From positions 31,940,685 to 32,004,684 of the forward strand of contig CM020619.1 in assembly GCA_009829735.1 (NCBI GenBank): a stretch of DNA of 64,000 bases, given 5' to 3'. The notes below the pieces were generated by a model that was not told where the DNA came from, did no database searches, and worked only from the letters and a program-made list of their open reading frames with translations. Positions 21,426 through 33,994 of this stretch are shown here, piece by piece. The first letter of the stretch is position 1; each line of letters starts with the position of its first letter. Both the position numbers and the translations under genes were made by a program. This DNA is from Pyropia yezoensis. Taxonomy: Eukaryota; Rhodophyta; Bangiophyceae; Bangiales; Bangiaceae.

Positions 21426-23043
21426 GGTGAGAACGCCAAGGACCAAGAAAAAAAAAGAAAAATTGGAACGGGATGGTCGTACAAGGGCAGGGACGACGGG
21501 TAAACAGCTCCGTATGCACCCTACGTGGGGGGGAAGTGCCTGCGGTGGGTCGCGACAGAAGACGAGGGTCGTGGTGGAGTGCGGTTGACGCAGCAGCTCA
21601 CCCGCGCGGCCCACGATGGGCGCGGTTGTGGCCCGGCCGGCGACAGCGAGCTCAACATTAAAGATTCGAGGCGATCGTCTGCGGGTGTTTTCTGCTTGAA
21701 AGCCAGGGGGGGGATTTCTATTGGCCCGTACCATCACCCCGATTGACAATGGGCCAGGGTACAAGACGGCCTGTGAGATCATACAACACGTGTTAAAGAT
21801 ATGCAAAATGTTCGATTCTGTAGTATTTGTGACATTTTTCTGCCAATTCCCGAAAAGCGGCCAGGCCCACAACGTTTTGTCCCCGCTTCCTGGAAACTAA
21901 AATCGGGCGCTACGAAGTACTCCTCAGGACAGGCATCGACAATTTTGCATGCCGCTTCCGAGTCTGGTTCAGGATCAACACAGAGTAAATATAGAGCTTC
22001 AGAGAAGTTCTGTGGACGCCCATGAACGATGATAAGTAGGTACATAGATATTATGGATGGCACAAATAAAATCGATGCATTAAATCAATAAATTATTCAT
22101 AGCTTAATAATATATTATTCAGTTGGCGCTTTTCCGTTTTTTAATATGGTTTTTATTTAAATGCTGGGTGAGCCCCCCCCCCCCACTTCTCCTCACTGCC
22201 CCATGTCCTGTTCGTTTTCTCATTAGTCTCCCCCGCAACGCCGTGAAACAGCCACTGCAGGACTAGCGCTGCGCGACGGTCAGTCGCTCATTCGGTCACT
22301 GCTACTTGTGCCACCGCTGCTGTCGCTGACGCTGCGGACTACCTCGTTACCGCTCTGGCCGCCGGCACTCCCTCTCTGATGGTTGCACGCGTCGGGTACG
22401 GTGGGGGGTCGGTGCGACGCTGAAGAACACTAGTGCCGAGACTGCTACGGCCACTGGCTCCGTTTGCTTTGCCTCCACGCCGAAGGTCGCAGCCGACCCA
22501 TCGCCGCGTTCAGCACCGTCCTGGGCGGCAAAAAGGTCAGCAACGAGAGCGCGAGGAGCGAGCAGGTGTAAAGCGCTATTTCTGGGCGACGACGTGACGA
22601 TCGCGCCCCACGGCGTCGCTTCAGCGAGGGTCAGGCCAAGTCCAGCAAAAAGCAATATATTAGTTCAAAATCGAGATTTAATAAATTAATATATATTAAT
22701 CTATCTGGAATGTAAAAAAATCCCAAGTTTTTCCATCCATGACATGGTCCGTTGCCCAAAAAAGATGCATCGAGCATTCTATTCTCAGTCCTCCGAGAAG
22801 CTTCGGGCCACGGGCCTCGGTCAATCAGGTGCGCCTACAGATGCCCCGGTGTAATGGGCCCCGCATGAGCGTTGGCCGGTCCCTTTTGGGAATCCGCTGC
22901 CAGCGCGCTCATCAACTGGGACTGCGGGGGGGGGCACACTGGGTGGGGAGGGCCACGACAAGGGGGGTGGGGCCGGCTCCACGGTCAGCGTCGATGATGG
23001 TGGCCATGGGCGCGGCGGTAGCAGCGTCGGTGGCGACGGCCGC

Positions 23044-23085
<42 letters not shown>

Positions 23086-23652
23086 AGCGGTGGCATTAGT
23101 GTCAACAGTTTCGCGACGAGGACCGCCACGCCGACGAGGACGACAAAGGCGGTCACGAAGACGAGTTTGGGGCGGGGGGGGGGGGGAGGGAGACAGCGGC
23201 GGCGATAATGGCGGCGGCGGCGACGGCAATGGTGCCGGTGTCGACGGCTGCTGTAGCAGACAGCCCGGCGGCCGAGGGGGTTGTGGCGGCCACCCCGGCT
23301 GCGCGGTGCCCGTGGGGTAGACCGCTGCGGCCGACACGGCGGCTGTGGTGCCCGCGACGGCGCCGATGGCGTCGGCGCTACCGCGTCATCGGCGGAAGCG
23401 GCGACTGTCCTGACCGAGGCCGAGGCGTCGGCCACGGCATCTGCCAGGGCGGCCGCGACAGCGCGCAGGCCCCACGCAGTTGCAGCTATGGGGTTTTTTA
23501 AGGGGGCGGTGCCAGCAACGGTGTTTTTGGAGGGGGGCAGCGGGACGCAGGCGGCCGCTTCGACGTTTTGGTGGGGAGGGGGGGGGGAGGCCACAGGCAG
23601 CTGTGGCTACGTTTGTCGAAGAGGCCGGGAGTGGTGCCGGTGTTGAGGGTAG
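21426..23652. other. Intergenic region with AT-rich islands, left of the Gypsy element
   Basis: The left part holds the PPR promoter. Two AT-rich patches stand out in an otherwise GC-rich genome: about 22030-22165 and 22640-22735. Between and after them the DNA returns to GC-rich, with a GCG-repeat tract at about 23045-23090. A minus-strand frame at 22821-23594 would encode an Ala-rich region, a hydrophobic stretch (VFVTAFVVLVGVAVLVAKLL) and polyproline, but has no ATG before the hydrophobic stretch and no recognisable domain. No other gene is supported. Confidence 0.4.
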
Positions 23653-24122
23653 TGTGGCAGTATTGACCCCCAGGTAGGGGGGCAACACGTGCCATGCAAG
23701 GGGCGGCAGACCACTAGCCTGACCCGTTCCTCCCCCTGCATTTGGGTCCATATTCCCTAAGTTTGGTATAGTTAGCTTAGTAGTAAATCCAACTTGGATT
23801 TGAGGGTTTTCTGCATTTTATCGTCTTGAATTTTCGTGTGGCCCGGTGGGCAGGTGCTGGGGTGGGAGGCTCTGAGTAGCGAGATTCTGAGGGGACCCTG
23901 GGGGGATAAGGGGAGGGACAGCGGGGCTTGGCCTCGCTTCCTCGTCCCGACCAAGAAGCTGTTGGCCCACACACCATCTTCTTGTTTGTCAGTGGGCGGA
24001 TTGCACCACAGCAGGGACAGTGTGTGTGCGACTTGCACTTGTTCCGGCTCCCCCGACACGGGAGGCAGCCCTTGCGCACCGCCCCAATTTGGGTGCCGCG
24101 TGTGCTAGTGGTTTTTGTCACA
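23653..24122 (+). repeat. 5' LTR of Gypsy-1
   Basis: About 470 bp starting TGTGGCAGTATTG and ending GTTTTTGTCACA, repeated directly at 31684-32154. The terminal dinucleotides are the usual TG...CA. Confidence 0.92.
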
Positions 24123-27100
24123 TTTGGTGGAGCAGCAGGGGACAGAGGTAGACTTTACCTCCGGGTGCACCCGCGTGTAGGGGGCCCTCTGTCTCAGAGG
24201 AACGGTGGACTTGGACCGTGTCTTGCGGATCGTTAGCCAACATGGCTGGTTCGGACCCCCCGTCGTCTGGGGAGAACACGGGTGACGCACGTACTCCAGT
24301 GCCTTTGAGTACTGGTGAGACAAAGGTAGGTGTACCTGGGGTGCCAGAGGGACTAGAGGTCCCTCATGCCAGCAGGACTGGGAGTACGGGCGGGCAACAG
24401 GCCACCCCGACTCAGTCGGGAGTTCATTCGGGTGACACTTCTGATGTTGGTGGGCCGAAGTCCGGCCACCGTGAGGTACACTCAACGGGAACGTCCCAAG
24501 GTGAGAGGACTGTCCCCGCGGGATCCAGTCGGGTTGGAGCCATCCTTGGCTTCGAGCCGTCGCCAGCTAGGCTTTCGTAGGACGGCGGACCTCCGTTGGT
24601 CGGCGATGGGCTCGCGCCCATGCCCCCGGTTGAGACCCCTGAGGATCGTGGTTACCCCTCAGGTGGACTCCCGGAGGCGGACCAAGACTCAACTAGAGTC
24701 CATAATCCACTCTGCGCGGAAAATGTCCGTCGGGAGACGACCAATGTGTTGCGGCCGACTTTGCCGGACCTGGTGGTCACGATGACGAATACTATTTTGA
24801 ATCAGAGTGTGGCGAGTTTGCCAGATGGTCTCAATGTCCAGACCGGATTGAGGCTTTCGAGCCCGCAGACACAGGGGGAATCCCTCCCTACGCCTGTCTC
24901 GGGTCGCCCCGTACCGGGAACGACCCCCGTGACTCCCAACGAGGGAGCCACACCATTCTCGGTGGGGCGTACGCCCTTCACGGGGGAGTTCCCCTCGGAA
25001 GCGCCGGTGGCTACACCAAGCTCGCCGCGGCAGAAGACAGGCACTGCGGGTCAACTCACCCCATTGCCTCAGCGGCTTTTCCCTCAACGTGAGGTGCCGC
25101 CCAAGATCCAGGGAGCCAACCCGGTCTATCAGGGGATCTTTGACTGTGAGACCTACGCCCTCCACAACAAGTCGGTGGCGTACGGTCCTATTCAGGCCCG
25201 AGCTATGGGTCGTGCCAAGAAGAATGCACTTCACTCTTTCGGGCACAAAGCGGAGTGGGATGGAACTCCCCCCCTCCGTGTCTTTGAGTTTCTACGTCGT
25301 TTCACTAAAGCCTGTGAAGACAATTCCATAAGTGAAGGCATGGCTTTCTACATGCTACAGGAGTTTACCAAGGGCGACGTACGGACAGAACTTATGTCCG
25401 TCATGCCCAGTTCCTCAAGTGGAGGCGCTGGTGAGGTGACGTCCTATTTGGAGCTCGTCAACTGGTTGTTGAGAGCTATGGTGGATGAAGCAGCGTTGGC
25501 TTCTCAAGTCGAGGAGTTTACGCAAGCTCATCAGGAAGAGACTGAGGACGAGTTGTCCTTTGCGGAGCGGGTTCGTAAGCTCAACAATCTTTGTGGCCTT
25601 CTTCATCGACAAGCTGTGGTAAAGAGTCGGTTTGTGGAGGGACTCCATTGGTCATTCCGCATGGAGACCCGGGAGCATAATACTGCCCGGGCGACACTGG
25701 CCGAGTTGGCTAGGTTCGCCTTCCGCAGAGGTGAGGCCTACCGCAAGTTGCGGGAGGAACAACGCCAGGAGCGTCAGGCCGAGTTGGCCAAGGAACGAGA
25801 GGAGGTGCGCCAGGCCAGAGAGCTACGAGAGGCACGCCGAATCCGCAAGGAGAGGTTAGTAGCTGCCGTGGGAACTTCCCAGGGTACCTCGTCGGCTTCC
25901 CAAGTCGGGAAGCCCCCTCCGTGAACTGACCATCGGTGTTGGAACTGCAACTCCGATGGACACTGGGCATATGATTGCCCTATGATGAGTAAACGCATTC
26001 AACAACTCGTTAAGAATGCGAGTACGAAGACGGCTACGAACGAAGTACGTTCACGCCGCGAGGGTGGACCTCTACCGGTAGTGGCGGTCACCACACCCTC
26101 TGCGGAGGGGGCGGACACGTCGTCCTCGGACTCGTCGTCTTCCCCTTCGCCCTCGGATTCCGACGCCAAGTCGGCGGGAAACGAATGACCGTTGGAGCTG
26201 GCGGTCCTAAGCTCACAACGGCAGCCTCGGCCAAGTGCGTCAAGAGGACGAACCAACCCTGCCGGATACTTGCGCCGACCTAAGGGAGTCCGCCCACCTC
26301 GGGTAGGACTCCCCAAGAACGTAAACCCACGTCGGGTCATCGCGGTGCTGAGAGGTGAGAACTTCCAGGTGGCTGGCCGGGTGCAGCTAGCCCCGGGCCG
26401 TGCCTGTTGTGCCCGTATCGTACTTGGTACCGGTTCAGGAGCCTCTTTGCTACGCAAGTCGCTGTTACCCAAGGAGATGAAGCTCCAACGCTGGAGGTCT
26501 AAGGCCGACCATATGATTGACACCAATGGTGGGGTACTTTCCATTGTTGGTGCCGCGACCCTACCAACTAGGTTGGGAACCCATGAGGTCGACGTGACCT
26601 ATGGCGTGGTCGATAATATATCGGTACCCCTGCTTCTGGGTACCCCTTATGTTGTAACACAAGTGCCTTTGATTTGTGGCCCGGAGTGTTGGGTCAAGTT
26701 GATAAATGGGGAGACCATCCCCATCCTTAGTAAGGGAAAGACTGTGGCTCCTGTGACAGTCTCACAGTCGAAGCCTGTTTGCTCCGTCAGAGAAGGGTTT
26801 TTCTGCTACCCTGCGTTTAGCCCGTCAGGTCACGTTGCCCCCCAACTCGTTGGCGGACGTTGACGTTGTAACTGATTATACGGGGAACGGGTTGGTACAC
26901 CTCTACCCCCGTCTTGCTCGTAAGCACCAAGTGCATGTTGCCCTTGGCACGATGAACTCCAAAGTCGGAGTCCCGTGGAGGGTTCAGGTGATAAACCTCA
27001 GCTCTTCACCCAAGTACTTCAAGTCGGGAGCCAAGTTCGGCCATATCGACCAACATGAGGGACAAGTAGTAGCAGTCACCCTCAACGCGGGCGCGAGTAG

Positions 27101-30100
27101 CGACCCGAAGCCCGGAAAGGAGAAGCACCATGCCAAGCCGGCCGCCTCTCCTCGACCCCATGTGAACATGGAGAATGTTCCACCCAGGTTGAGGGTTCGA
27201 GTTGAACGCCTCTTGGACCAATATCACAAGTTGTGGGATGGTCAATAGGGACTCATGAGAGCCACCGAACACCGGATCGAGTTGAAACCCGGTGCACCCC
27301 CGATACGCCAACAGAAGTACAGGGGAGGGCCCCGTTCAAGGGCCCTCGTCAAGGAGCAAGTCGCTCGCATGGAGGCCCTCGATGTGATTGAGGCCAGCAA
27401 CGCCGAGTGGGCGAGTCCGGTGGTCATTGTCACCAAGGTTGATGGAACCCCACGGTTCTGTATCGACTACCGTAAGCTCAACGAGAGCACGGTGAAGGAC
27501 AGTTATCCCCTACCTAGGATGAACGACTTTCTGGACCCACTGAAGTAAGCTAACGTGTTCTCTACCCTAGACTGTAACGCGGGGTATTGGCAAATTCCCA
27601 TTGCCCCGGAAGACAGGCATAAAACTACCTTTACCTGTCACTGTGGTACCTACCAGTGCAAACGACTACCGTTTGGACTGAGCAACGCGCCGGCAACGTT
27701 CCAGCGCGCCATGGACATGATTCTGGCCGGAGTACGGTGGCAGATCCGTCTTGTGTACCTAGACGATATCATCGTGTTCTCCCGAAGTCTGGAGGAGCAC
27801 ACTGGCCATCTTGGCCAGGTGTTCAAGCTACTTGCTGACGCCGGTGTGCCACTGAAGGCAAGCAAGTGCCATCTCTTCACTCAGGAGGTGGAATACTTGG
27901 GACATTTTGTCCGTCCGGGGCGCCTCAGTGTCACCGAGAAGAACTTGAGAGCCATCCGTAAGGCTCAGTACCCCCAGACCCAGACCCAGATGAGGAGCTT
28001 CCTCGGGAAGTGTAACGTATACCGACGCTTCACCAAGGGCTTCGCCAAGGTGGCGATGCCGCTGAATGATCTAGTAAGCTCGACGCTACCGAAGAACCTG
28101 CCTCCCCCAAGTCGGGTGGAGCAGGAATCCTTTCAGCCTCTTCGGGATCTACTGCTGAAGCCGCCTATCTTGGCTATTCCCAGGTTGGGAGGCCACTACA
28201 TCTTATACGTGGATGCTAGCTACGAGCAACTTGGTTGCGTGTTGCTTCAGCAGCAGCCGGACAAGGAGTACTTGCCGGTAGGATACATCAGCAAGGGGCT
28301 GAACTCGGCCGAGAAGAACTATGGAGTCACCCAGCTGGAAGGACTCGCAGTGGTGTGGGCGGTGACGTCACTTCGTCACTACGTAGAGGGTGAGAAGTTC
28401 CTCATCCGCTGTGACCACCGCGCGTTGCAGTTCATCTTCAAGACGGATTGCACGAACACACGCCTCAACAGGTGGCGGGTGCGACTGGCACCCTTCAACT
28501 TTGATATTGAGTACCGACCTGGCAGGCAACATGCCCTTGTCGACGGCCTTTCTCGGGTACCTGCCGAGGGGCTGGACACTAACTCAGTCGATGATGACAT
28601 CCCCATCGTGGGGGTAGTCACGCGCTCGGGTCAGGCGTTGGACCCCGAGGCGCCAGGGAACAAGGGGTACTTGCCCCTGTCCCTGGACGAGGTGGTGAAG
28701 GCCCGGGCCGAGGACTCCTTCTGCAAGTCGCAGAGGGATACGCTAGATACAGTGGCGGAGACGCGGTTCTTCATCGGAGACGTTGGCCTCCTCTTGAGAA
28801 GGGGAGTAGTTCAGGGGACCGAACAACTAGTCGTCCCCGCATCCCTCAAGGAAAGTATTCTTGAGAGGGGGCATAACGCTCCCACAGGTAGACACCTGGG
28901 GTCTAGTAAACTGCACCAGACCCTGAGGACCAGGTACTACTGGCCGTCCATGGTGGTGGACATCTACAGTTGGGTGGTTGCTTGCACAAGTTCTGCGCAG
29001 AACTGTCTGATGGAACGGCGGCCTACTACAGCTATGTTACTGATCCCGGCCAAGGAGCCCTTTGCCGCGTTGGCAATGGACATCCTTGGGCTCCTGCCAG
29101 TGACCGAGGAGGGCAACCAGTACCTCCTGGTCATCTGCGATCGCTTCACGAAGCTTACGCGAGCGATCCCACTGGCAGAGATCACGGCCATGTCGGTCGT
29201 GCCAGCCTTCGTAGATCACTGCGTTGCCGCGTATGGCATCACGGACAGTACACTGTCGGACAATGGACCGCAATTTGCGTCCGTACTGTTTCAGAAGGTG
29301 CTGGATATGTTGGGGTTTCAGGCAAACTGTGCCACCCCCTACCACCCACAAACTAATGGGCAGGTGAAGCGCTTCAACAAAACTATTGTTCGGCAGCTGC
29401 GCCACTATGTGAGAGAGCACGTGAAAACGTGGGACCAATACATTTCTATTCTTACGACTGCCTACAATTCGCAGGTTCACTCATCTACCGGGGAAGTACC
29501 CCTCGCTCTTGTGACCCCCCGTCGCGTGCGTTCTATTGCCGTACGGCGGCCGCTCCCAACTAGGAAGGCCGATGGCAGTTCACCTACTCCCACTGAGAGA
29601 AGGGCGGAGCTCCCTGCTAGGCTCGAAAAACTCATCCCTAAAGTCAGGGCCGAGATGGACAAAGCGCAAAAGCGCTACAAGCGTACCTTTGACAAAAAGG
29701 TGCGTAACGCCAAGCACGTCCCCGAGCAGGGCGACTGCGTACTGGCTCACTCACACAATCCAACTGGGGCTAAGTTGGTGTTCCAGACGAAGTAGCCATA
29801 CCAGGTCCTTCGCACAGATGGACGGCGGTTCACCATCGAAAGCGACGATGGAGTCCGCACAGTAAACGGACAGGACGTGGTATAAGTTGCACCACCTCCT
29901 GCAGGCGACTCGGCTTGGGCGCGTGCGCTGAAAGCGTGGCGCCTGCCTTCGCTACCTGCGGCCAAACAGGGCCTTCAGGAGTACGTGTTCAATAAGTTCA
30001 TCGACCACGGGTGGGATGAGGACACTAACCGCCTCATGTTGAGGGTGCGTTGGATCGGCTATAAGGCGAAGGATGAAACGTGGGAATACGTGGAGGACCT

Positions 30101-30279
30101 TCCCGCTGAGAAAGTCCGGGCATACTGCGCCCGGAATGATATCGATCCTAACTGCCCTCCCTCAACGTGAGGGAAGGCCAAGTAACAGTGCCAAGAGAGG
30201 GCTTCAAGTCGAAGTGGTACGCCGAGTGGCTTTTAACTACAGCCCTAACCCACACACTCTCACAACAAAGGCAGCTGCC

Positions 30280-31352
30280 TACTAGGCACGCATGCTAGAC
30301 TCCCCAACACAACGGCCCTCGCCCTCACGTGGAGGCGAGCGGCGAGACCCACACCGATAACGTTCCCCACCCGTCGGAGGGGGCGGCGGCTCCAAGTCAG
30401 AACCGCCGCGCCCCTCACGGTCGCGCAAGTGGCGACGACCGCGGCTGCCCTTCTGTTTAGTCTTGCGCGCAAGTTGGCGACGCAGACGCCGGACCGACTC
30501 CGACTCTGACGGAGTCGAAGACTCCGAGACGGAGTAAGACAACTCGTCTTCCGACACGGAGGGAGAGCGCCGCGAGTAACGGCGACGACGGCGAGGAGGC
30601 GAGTATGCCCGGCGCGCCCGACGCTTGCCGCGCCCAAGTGGGGCTGGCTGGGGCACAACTGACCCAATACGAGCCAACTCGGTCGTCATAAACCCCGCTA
30701 CCGACTCGCAACTCGTGGTCGCCACAACAGTACGAACGCGCTCCTCAAGTTGAGGAGTCTCGGAAACTCGAGTTGAGCCGAGGTCACCAAGTAGGGACCT
30801 CGCCGGCAGTCCTTCTCCATCCGCACATCAAAGTGATGAGTGTGCGGATCGACGTCGCAAAGGTACGGGGGGCGAGTTGCCTCCGCGTCCCAAGTAAAGG
30901 TCGGCACGTCGCCGGTGCCCGGGATAGTACCCCCGCGGTCCACCATGGCGTTGGCCCGCTGCACGTCCTCGACCTCGTCCTCATCCAGGAAGGCGAACTG
31001 TTCCTTCCTGAAGTCGGGAGGAAGCCCGACCCTACGGGAGAACTACTCCCGTTGGCGGTCCCATACACGACTCTTCGCTGTGCCAAGTCGGCCACAGCGG
31101 AGAACAGTCAACCCCTCCTCATACAGAGGCCAAGCGGGGTAAAACCACCGCCCAAAGGCCTCCCGTGGGACAACGCGGCCCGTCTGCGGGGGAGATCCCG
31201 CCGCCAACCCAAAGCCGGGTGACGCGGGAGTCCCATCCCCCGGAGCGATCGCGAAGCCGCCGCCGGAAGTCCCGGCGAGCGCTGCATCGTAGGACGTGTC
31301 CTCCATGCGCTCGTCCAGGGAGTCAGTCTCCACCCCCGGGGTCACCATGGCT
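30280..31352 (-). other. Antisense coding-like segment between pol and 3' LTR of Gypsy-1
   Basis: Within the fossil element, after the chromodomain and before the 3' LTR, the coding-like strand switches to minus. The conceptual product is acidic and Gly-rich at its start (31349 downward), and further along becomes rich in Arg-Ser dipeptides and Ser-Glu clusters, resembling an SR-type region. It is broken, with an estimated two or more interruptions. Antisense genes in this position are known in some plant Gypsy lineages. That it belongs to this element rather than being a captured host fragment is inference from its position inside the LTRs. Confidence 0.45.
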
Positions 31353-31683
31353 CTCCCCAAGTTAGGTAGAGACGATCTTGTTGCAGTTGCACGAGACCCA
31401 CCTCGAGTTGAGGGGGGCTCGGATCGCGGGTAGATGGGTGGCCTCCCCAGCGTGGGGCGGCCCAGGGTAAGGTGAAGAGAATGTGTTGGTGGTGGTGAGG
31501 TGAGTACCGATAAGAGCAAGCTGCCAAGCGGGCAAGCTTGAGAAAAGGGGCGGTCAACGTGACCGCCTCCACGTCCACGTGACGTACCAGGGGGACAGCA
31601 AGTCGCGCCCCCAACGCCGCAATGTGCGTTCCTGCGCCCCCTTGCAGGGCCGACCGGGTCGGTCGGAACTGAGAAGAGGGGAG

Positions 31684-32154
31684 TGTGGCAGTATTGACCC
31701 CCAGGTAGGGTGGGCAACACGTGCCATGCAAGGGGCGGCAGGCCCCTAGCCTGACCCGTTCCTCCCCCTGCATTTGGGTCCATATTCCCCAAGTTTGGGA
31801 TCGTTAGCTTAGTAGTAAATCCAACTTGGATTTGAGGGTTTTCTGCATTTATCGTCTTGAATTTTCGTGTGGCCCGGTGGGCAGGTGCTGGGGTGGGAGA
31901 TTCTGAGTGGCGAGATTCTGAGGGGACCCTTGGGGGATAAGGGGAGGGACAGCGGGGCTTGGCCTTGCTTCCCCGTCCCGACCAAGAATCTGTTGGCCCA
32001 CTCACCATCTTCTTGTTTGTCAGTGGGGGGATTGCCCCACAGCAGGGATAGAGTGTGTGCGACTTGCACTTGTTCCGGTTCCCCTGACACGGGAGGCAGC
32101 CCTTGCGCACCGCCCCAACTTGGGTGCCGTGTGTGTTAGTGGTTTTTGCCACAC
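31684..32154 (+). repeat. 3' LTR of Gypsy-1
   Basis: About 471 bp from TGTGGCAGTATTG to TTTTTGCCACA, matching the 5' LTR at roughly 95% by eye. A purine-rich tract (GAGAAGAGGGGAG) directly precedes it, as expected for a plus-strand priming site. Confidence 0.92.
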
Positions 32155-33994
32155 TTTGCGGTGCCGTCCACGTCGAGGCAGACGTGTTTGCCATCCGACT
32201 TGACGACCGTGTAGGGCCCCACTGAGCAGTTGACCGGTTTCTCGCGGAGCGCGAGCACGGCCGTGCCGGCAGCAATGTCGACGTCGGTGGTTTCCGGCAC
32301 TCGCATGCGCAGGGCTCTTCGCAATCGGGCTCGCGCAATGGTCCGCAGATTCTCGTTCCGTGCCGTCCTCGTCGCCTCTACTTGCACTTTCCGCTCCGGC
32401 AGGTCAACAGGGCTAACCGGCGTGCATGGCACAATGCCAAACACAAGAAGGGTAGGCTACGAGTCAATCCTTCATTTCAAAATCCGTCTTGGAGTCGCCA
32501 TCCGCTGCGCCGGTCGTCGGACCACCGCTCCGTGACACCAACAGCGCGTCAAAGAGGTGGCCGTCATCCCCAGCGTCCGCCTCGGCCCCACCTGCGTCGC
32601 CCCCAGACGCACTTGTGCGCTCACCAATCAGCATGGCGTCCACCTCGGCGCACAGTTGGATCAGCACAGCAGCGGCCGCGGCCTTCCCGGCGTCCTTCTT
32701 GGCGAGGTATTCAAGCCGGCGCTGGGCGGCTTTGGCGTCGTCGATAGGGCGGGGGCAGTCCTTAATGGTGTGCCCGGCGTCGTCACAGTCAAGAAAACCC
32801 CATGATGGCCAGAGGGTCCACGCCAGCCGGACGGGGAATGCCACTCGTTCGCTTGGCGCGGCCAGCAGCAGTGCCACGGCTGGGGCGAGCGTACCGCCCC
32901 TGACCCGTAAAAAGGATGCCCGGCACGTCCTGGGTTGCGGTGGATCGATGCCCGGATGCACTCGCATGGGCGACGGCCACTCACGCCTCTTTATGCAGGT
33001 GCAGCGCTGCCTCGAGCTCTCGATACAGCTGCTGAAAGGTTAGGCCATGCGTGCAGATACGGCTCAGCGGCTCGGTAGCCCACGGGGTGCCGACCACCGC
33101 GTTGCGCAAAAACTCAACCTTATGGGCGTCCCCCTGGTGGGAGCGATTCACCTGCGGGGCGAGCATGGTAGTCGTCTTGTAAGTTTGCTCCAGCCCGGCC
33201 GCCTCCGCTACCCCGTCAGTAGGCAGCGTGCTAATACGGTAGCCCGCCAGGTAGTTCTTCACTCGGTATTGTCGCACTATGGAGTTGTACTCGGCGCTCA
33301 CCATTTCGACAGCCTGTTTGAAGGTGGAGGCGTACGACTGCACCTCGTCCAGGTAAAACCGCTTGGCGTCGCCACTGAGAATGTTGTGCATGAGCTGGAA
33401 GCGCTGCTCCTGGCTGAGGTCGTAGTTGCGGGCCACTTGCTGGTACTCAGCAACATACTCCGTCCACGTCTTCCCAAGGTTTCCAGAGAACTTGGACGAC
33501 GAGTCCCGGAAGCGCATGGCAATGTTGTGGGCCGTCCGGTCACTCGCAGAGGGGGTTGCGTCTCCACGACGGTTTGGAGACGGAGGTTGGCTGGCTGCCG
33601 CACTCCCGCCCACGCGACGCCCAGCAGCGACAAGCTCTGACGCCAGCTGGTGGGCCGCGAGGCGATCTTCAGGGTCGACGTATAATGACGTAGCCAGCGT
33701 CATGATCACGCGATGTGACGAGTGCTGTTGGAGGTTGGCGCCATGGCTATCAAGCCATTTGCGCAGCTCGCGATGTGTATAGGGCAGCGAGGCCACGTCC
33801 GGGCCGAAGAGGACCGCAGGAGGGAAAAGCTCCGCCGCGGCGTCCTTCACCTGGTCGCCGGACATAGTGGACTCACGTACTTCCGCCTGTGGTATAAAAT
33901 TCGATCCACTCAGACACGTGTCTATACCCCTCGGGGGAAAGGGACAGGTAACACAGAAAGGGGAACTACGAGAGTGGTATGTCTGTTGCCTCAC
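32155..33994 (-). mobile_element. Remnant of a second LTR retroelement, opposite strand
   Basis: Fossil sequence immediately right of the Gypsy-1 3' LTR. On the minus strand it holds a gag-like region (about 33860 down to 32990) with a helical capsid-type segment, a region with a short CxxxxGHxxxxC knuckle (about 32750-32800) and, abutting the LTR, a piece resembling an integrase C-terminal region (REKPV and GPYTVV motifs). Most of pol is missing and no LTR of its own was identified. A Copia-type affinity is suggested by the REKPV/GPYTV piece but is tentative. It is broken and incomplete. Gypsy-1 probably inserted into or recombined with it, since the remnant stops exactly at the LTR edge and does not resume on the far side. 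Confidence 0.6.

Larger units (their letters stand above)
23653..32154 (+). mobile_element. Ty3/Gypsy LTR retroelement with chromodomain, old and broken (Gypsy-1)
   Basis: An 8.5 kb fossil element bounded by two LTRs of about 470 bp. Reading on the plus strand its parts are: 5' LTR; gag with a coiled, charged C-terminal end (about 24600-25920) and a CxxCxxxGHxxxxC zinc knuckle (about 25940-25980); an aspartic protease region (about 26370-26660); reverse transcriptase with the YLDDIIVFS active site (about 27260-28100); RNase H (about 28190-28560); integrase (about 28850-29780); and a chromodomain-like C-terminal module (about 29985-30170). A further 1.4 kb follows before the 3' LTR and holds an antisense coding-like segment, listed separately. 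A purine-rich tract precedes the 3' LTR. The element is broken in several places. The LTRs differ by about 25 changes plus two small indels by my hand alignment, roughly 5%, so it is not recent. No flanking target-site duplication is visible. Confidence 0.93.

Noticed and set aside
22821-23594. Possible single-span membrane protein with polyproline tail, minus strand
   Set aside because: One convincing hydrophobic stretch but no ATG ahead of it, no domain, and the poly-Pro and poly-Ala parts derive from simple repeats.
30282-30725. Host SR-type splicing factor on the minus strand
   Set aside because: The Arg-Ser-rich sequence lies inside the two LTRs of Gypsy-1 and has no RNA-recognition domain, so it is described as part of the element.
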